Assembly: GCA_047638815.1 (NCBI GenBank)
Contig: JBLIMR010000008.1
Location: 3,548-67,547 of the forward strand
DNA length: 64,000 nucleotides
Direction of reading: 5' to 3'
From: JAJRRH01 sp047638815
Lineage (GTDB): Bacteria > Bacteroidota > Bacteroidia > Flavobacteriales_D > JABDKJ01
Numbering within the stretch: the stretch's first letter is position 1; every line of letters starts with the position of its first letter. The position numbers were made by a program, and so were the translations under genes. Below the pieces are notes generated by a model. That model was given only the letters and a program-made list of their open reading frames with translations, did not search any database and was not told where the DNA came from. Below, in pieces: positions 62,301 through 64,000 of the stretch.

Positions 62301-62640
62301 AATTACATCCAATCTGATTCGCATCGTTCGTTATGGCTTCGCAAGGATCTTCTCCGGGTGGAATGTTGTAAATCGAGACATCAATGTATCCATTACTAAC
62401 GTTTCCTTCAATTAACAAACTAAGGGGGCCTGATTCGGTAATATAAAGCAGAATAAAACCGTAGTTAGGTGAGTTAAGTCCATTGATAAAAGATTGGCAT
62501 GTACCAACCTCCTCGGAGGCCGTTACAAAAGTAAAGGGACCGGCCGCGCCTGTTTCACAAATAGAAACTTCCGTATTACATTGAGCCCAAGAATATCTTG
62601 GAAATAATAGGGTTAAGACAATAGCAAGCCATATTCTCAT
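59323..62640 (-). CDS. Large T9SS type B-sorted protein (gliding motility-associated C-terminal domain)
   Basis: A signal peptide (MRIWLAIVLTLLFPRYSWAQ) starts the 1,105-residue protein. Five related beta repeats of about 85 residues begin near residues 277, 443, 530, 613 and 700, each with a PW.(V/I/F).Y-like motif (GEAPWDYEY, GTAPWTFDY, GTGPWSVEY, GDPNFILEY, GSSPWTINY). A PKD-like domain follows at about 935-1000. The C-terminus (SFTPNGDGLNEFFDPF, YDRTGKLVF, GIYNWQI) is the type B sorting domain, which sends proteins through T9SS with shuttle partners such as SprF/PorP-like proteins. No PorP/SprF gene is next to it. Function, perhaps adhesin or surface matrix, is unknown. Confidence 0.85.
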   Translation of the reverse strand: MRIWLAIVLTLLFPRYSWAQCNTEVSICETGAAGPFTFVTASEEVGTCQSFINGLNSPNYGFILLYITESGPLSLLIEGNVSNGYIDVSIYNIPPGEDPCEAITNDANQIGCNFADANGGCNEFGTFFNCSSQAPSPNVNAGDIIMILIEDYSDTQVNFTLELGPAPNAQTGALDATIQLPPSTTSTADGPFQVVAEVGGGIWSADCGPCIDPDTGEFDPAIAGVGIWEVCYEIGEAPCDNSDCLNLEVICGSSAEISGNESVCQGEPATILVSFTGEAPWDYEYTLDGVSQGVVSTFDNPHALQVTNVGTYELLSVIDNICEGIVSGSAEVSALESPSIIDLSEECSLDGLTYTVSFEIVGGDPTSYQVVGLGGILGSIFTSNPILGGETYSFDILDGNACSIEVVTGNVSCICPAVATLSGVTNLCASNASDDIFIDFEGTAPWTFDYALNGLFQGVIVTSDNPYTLNITTPGDYLITALSDAICDADVFPEAYTVDPISLPTATIDGIQEICLNEIGVFQIGLTGTGPWSVEYETSGNLYNISATSSTYTLNTAEEGFYTITNVVDQVCSNIGDGVGQLIVHDLPEANLVGDVVLCEGGEVELSINLMGDPNFILEYSVDGIIQPLVNISDENEYDLVVSQVGTFDLISIEDLYCIGTALGTSSVTQEPLPTGLFSGDFTICDGDSQEVPINLTGSSPWTINYTIDGVAQPGITTTDSNYSLQATQEGIYTMTNIDDLYCNNPGAGLVDIDFYPPILLTTSLDSGVCIGEQSSGWASASGGIGEPYSYSWTGNELTLENDTTVTLFGDQSTVLSVTANDLCGYSETAILPITIHQLPPIGLSGPTSKCGIGYESIVNATPLNYVGSDCQWIVNGDSISSNCGNINYFFGDIGAYDIDLMVTSPEGCVNQVLFEEFFEIYTQPISSFSFTPDEPSVVNPTISFTNESTGEVTGFEWSIGDLAYFQDENISYDFPADKGPDDWLVCLSVVTEDFCVDNSCLPIGIKPEILSHIANSFTPNGDGLNEFFDPFLVGLNPDYYECLIYDRTGKLVFESRDIMEKWNGSYFNNDQYYAMNGIYNWQIIVRLDGSSDNRLLQGWVNLMR

Positions 62641-62877
62641 TATATAAGGTTGTAGATCATTGGTTAATGGTAAAGCATTATCGTGTCAAGGTACGACTCA
62701 AAATCTATTAATGAAAATGATTTTATCGCAATACTTGGATGGCTCTCTTAATAATCCGAACTTCCGATGACCCTTTTAACTTTGCTTTTAAAAACCAATT
62801 ACTAAGATCGTCTTTGGTGCAATCTACCCAAAGCATTGTAAGCGTTATACTCAGGTCTTATCCGACAGTCGTGATAT

Positions 62878-64000
62878 TCACTCCAATACCTGTACTTTTC
62901 GGATAATGTTATTCCCTGAGGATAAATATAAATTTATAATATATGTCCCACTTACTAATTGAGATATGTCCAAATTATTTAGGCCAAAACGCTCTTCTGA
63001 TAAAACATGGTTCCCTAATAAATCAAACATCTTTACACTCGTGATTTCTTGATCTCCTTGTAATTTAAAATTAACTGTTGATCTTGTCGGATTCGGATAA
63101 ACCAAGAGGTTATTTGCATAATAATTCTCTGCTATTCCTACATATTCACAGCCATCAAACTCAACATCTCCGCATGCATCAACCTTCAACATCCAAGATG
63201 GACCGTAAGGACTTTGCGAATAATCAATAAATTCCCCAACGAGTATATAACCTCCGTCAGGTGCAATTTCATAATCCCAGGTTAGATTACGACAGTCATC
63301 ACAATCTTGAAAAACATATTCTTTATACCACTCCTGATTGCCTGCGCTATCTACTTTAAGTAGACTAGTGTAGTATTCGTAATTCTCTCCATATCCTCCA
63401 CCCTTGAAGATAAGACCTCCATCTGCTGTTTCGCGACCAAAACCAACTGCGCCTCCCATTAAATTTTGATCCTGAAGATATTCATGTTCCCAATAAAGGG
63501 TTTGGCTTTCAACATCCAATTTATAGACTTTTGTTTTCCAATAATACAAACCACCTACAGATTCACTATAAGCCACAATGTGAGAACATAATATGTCTCC
63601 ATTGGATAATTTAAGAACGGAATATCTTGAGCTATTCAAGCCATTATCATCACTAACAATTTCCGCAATAAGGTTGCCATTTTCGTCCGCAATTGTAATT
63701 ACTCCTTCAATTATCAGTGACCCTCCGAAACTGGAATTTTTACTACCGCCCATTATAAATTTATCATTCTTTTCGACAATGCTTCTATTCCGATAATTAT
63801 AGGATTCAGATTCATGTGGGTGTAAAACTTTGGCCCAAATGGAGTCTCCTGATAAATCTATTTTTTGAATAAATGAACCTGCTCCAAAATCACTAAAATC
63901 ATCTTGATAATAGCCAATAATAACATAACCATCATCAACTTCAATAAACGAGTCGAAACCAGAATCACCATGAAAATCGTACGTTTTCGTCCATAAGGTA
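62878..64000 (-). CDS. T9SS type A-sorted protein, N-terminus off the window
   Basis: The frame is open to the right edge (374 codons in view), so the ATG at 63753 is internal and not the start. The visible part is made of repeated blades: TLWTKTYDFHGDSGFDSFIE, then VIIGYYQDDFSDFGAGSFIQ, and NQEWYKEYVFQDCDDCRN with GGYILVGEFIDYS, like the delta-60 or propeller repeats of Bacteroidota secreted proteins. The last 75 residues are a type A sorting domain (LLVYPNPTRSTVNFKLQ ... SGTYIINLYL). It is on the minus strand after a 237-base gap that holds no other supported feature. Function unknown. Confidence 0.8.
   Translation of the reverse strand, partial: TLWTKTYDFHGDSGFDSFIEVDDGYVIIGYYQDDFSDFGAGSFIQKIDLSGDSIWAKVLHPHESESYNYRNRSIVEKNDKFIMGGSKNSSFGGSLIIEGVITIADENGNLIAEIVSDDNGLNSSRYSVLKLSNGDILCSHIVAYSESVGGLYYWKTKVYKLDVESQTLYWEHEYLQDQNLMGGAVGFGRETADGGLIFKGGGYGENYEYYTSLLKVDSAGNQEWYKEYVFQDCDDCRNLTWDYEIAPDGGYILVGEFIDYSQSPYGPSWMLKVDACGDVEFDGCEYVGIAENYYANNLLVYPNPTRSTVNFKLQGDQEITSVKMFDLLGNHVLSEERFGLNNLDISQLVSGTYIINLYLSSGNNIIRKVQVLE

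Noticed and set aside
62878..63753. A complete gene starting at the ATG at 63753
   Set aside because: The same frame continues with similar repeat sequence to the window edge, so the ATG is internal.
63593..63796. Plus-strand open frame near the right edge
   Set aside because: It lies within the coding sequence of the minus-strand T9SS gene and shows no domain or promoter.
1..64000. CRISPR arrays, transposases, integrases, phage genes, riboswitches
   Set aside because: I looked for direct repeats with spacers, terminal inverted repeats, typical proteins and long structured leaders, and saw none.

Overview
The window is a 64 kb stretch of a low-GC chromosome from a member of the Bacteroidota. 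The evidence is a type IX secretion system (T9SS) component (PorZ-like), the gliding lipoprotein GldH, at least six proteins with T9SS C-terminal sorting domains (type A and type B), the order holB-ricT-gldH-PBP1A-sufE, and promoters of the Bacteroidota kind (TTG, 16-22 bases, TAnnTTTG). Shine-Dalgarno sequences are mostly absent. I cannot resolve the class (Flavobacteriia, Cytophagia or Saprospiria) from the sequence alone. There is no sign of a prophage, transposon, integrative element or CRISPR array. No stretch longer than about 300 bases lacks a gene once the tRNA at 11550-11623 is counted.

Layout. 1-2017: a TonB-dependent receptor running off the left edge, then recO. 2136-5572: yebC, an acyl-CoA carboxylase beta subunit and a MORN-repeat protein. 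5581-7707: RNase R. 7944-11294: a YfiR / TPR protein / HAMP-SpoIIE phosphatase signalling operon. 11550-11623: tRNA-Arg. 11770-19766: porZ converging on the holB-ricT-gldH-PBP1A-sufE operon. 19841-26060: housekeeping genes (tatD, asparaginase, an alkyltransferase-like protein, a PrsW-like protease, dprA, kdsB, DUF3109). 26076-31436: a 1,786-residue T9SS cargo protein. 31597-36234: a sigma factor, putative anti-sigma factor, three DUF4252 proteins and an ABC transporter. 36404-40445: glyS, an mscS gene broken by two nonsense codons, and two tandem T9SS-sorted paralogues. 40550-43001: prs-rplY-pth and tRNA-Leu. 43059-53804: dCMP deaminase, two S41 proteases, superoxide dismutase, an acyl-CoA dehydrogenase, DUF4271-hemD, a metzincin-like protein, rnpA and an O-antigen ligase-like protein. 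53801-59270: recJ, lipB, a sugar-phosphate isomerase and lysS. 59323-64000: two further T9SS cargo proteins, the last running off the right edge.

How the genes fit together. Much of the window serves the cell envelope. PorZ and GldH belong to T9SS and gliding. PBP1A builds peptidoglycan. KdsB and the O-antigen ligase-like protein serve lipopolysaccharide. Several large cargo proteins would leave through T9SS. Two regulatory modules stand out: the YfiR-SpoIIE cluster and the sigma/DUF4252/ABC cluster. The points most worth checking are the doubly interrupted mscS, the CxxC/CxxC insertion in PBP1A, the DUF4252 module including its T9SS-sorted member, and the alkyltransferase-like protein lacking the catalytic cysteine. 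I did not find a clearly new large system such as a defence island or biosynthetic cluster; most of the window is core genome.
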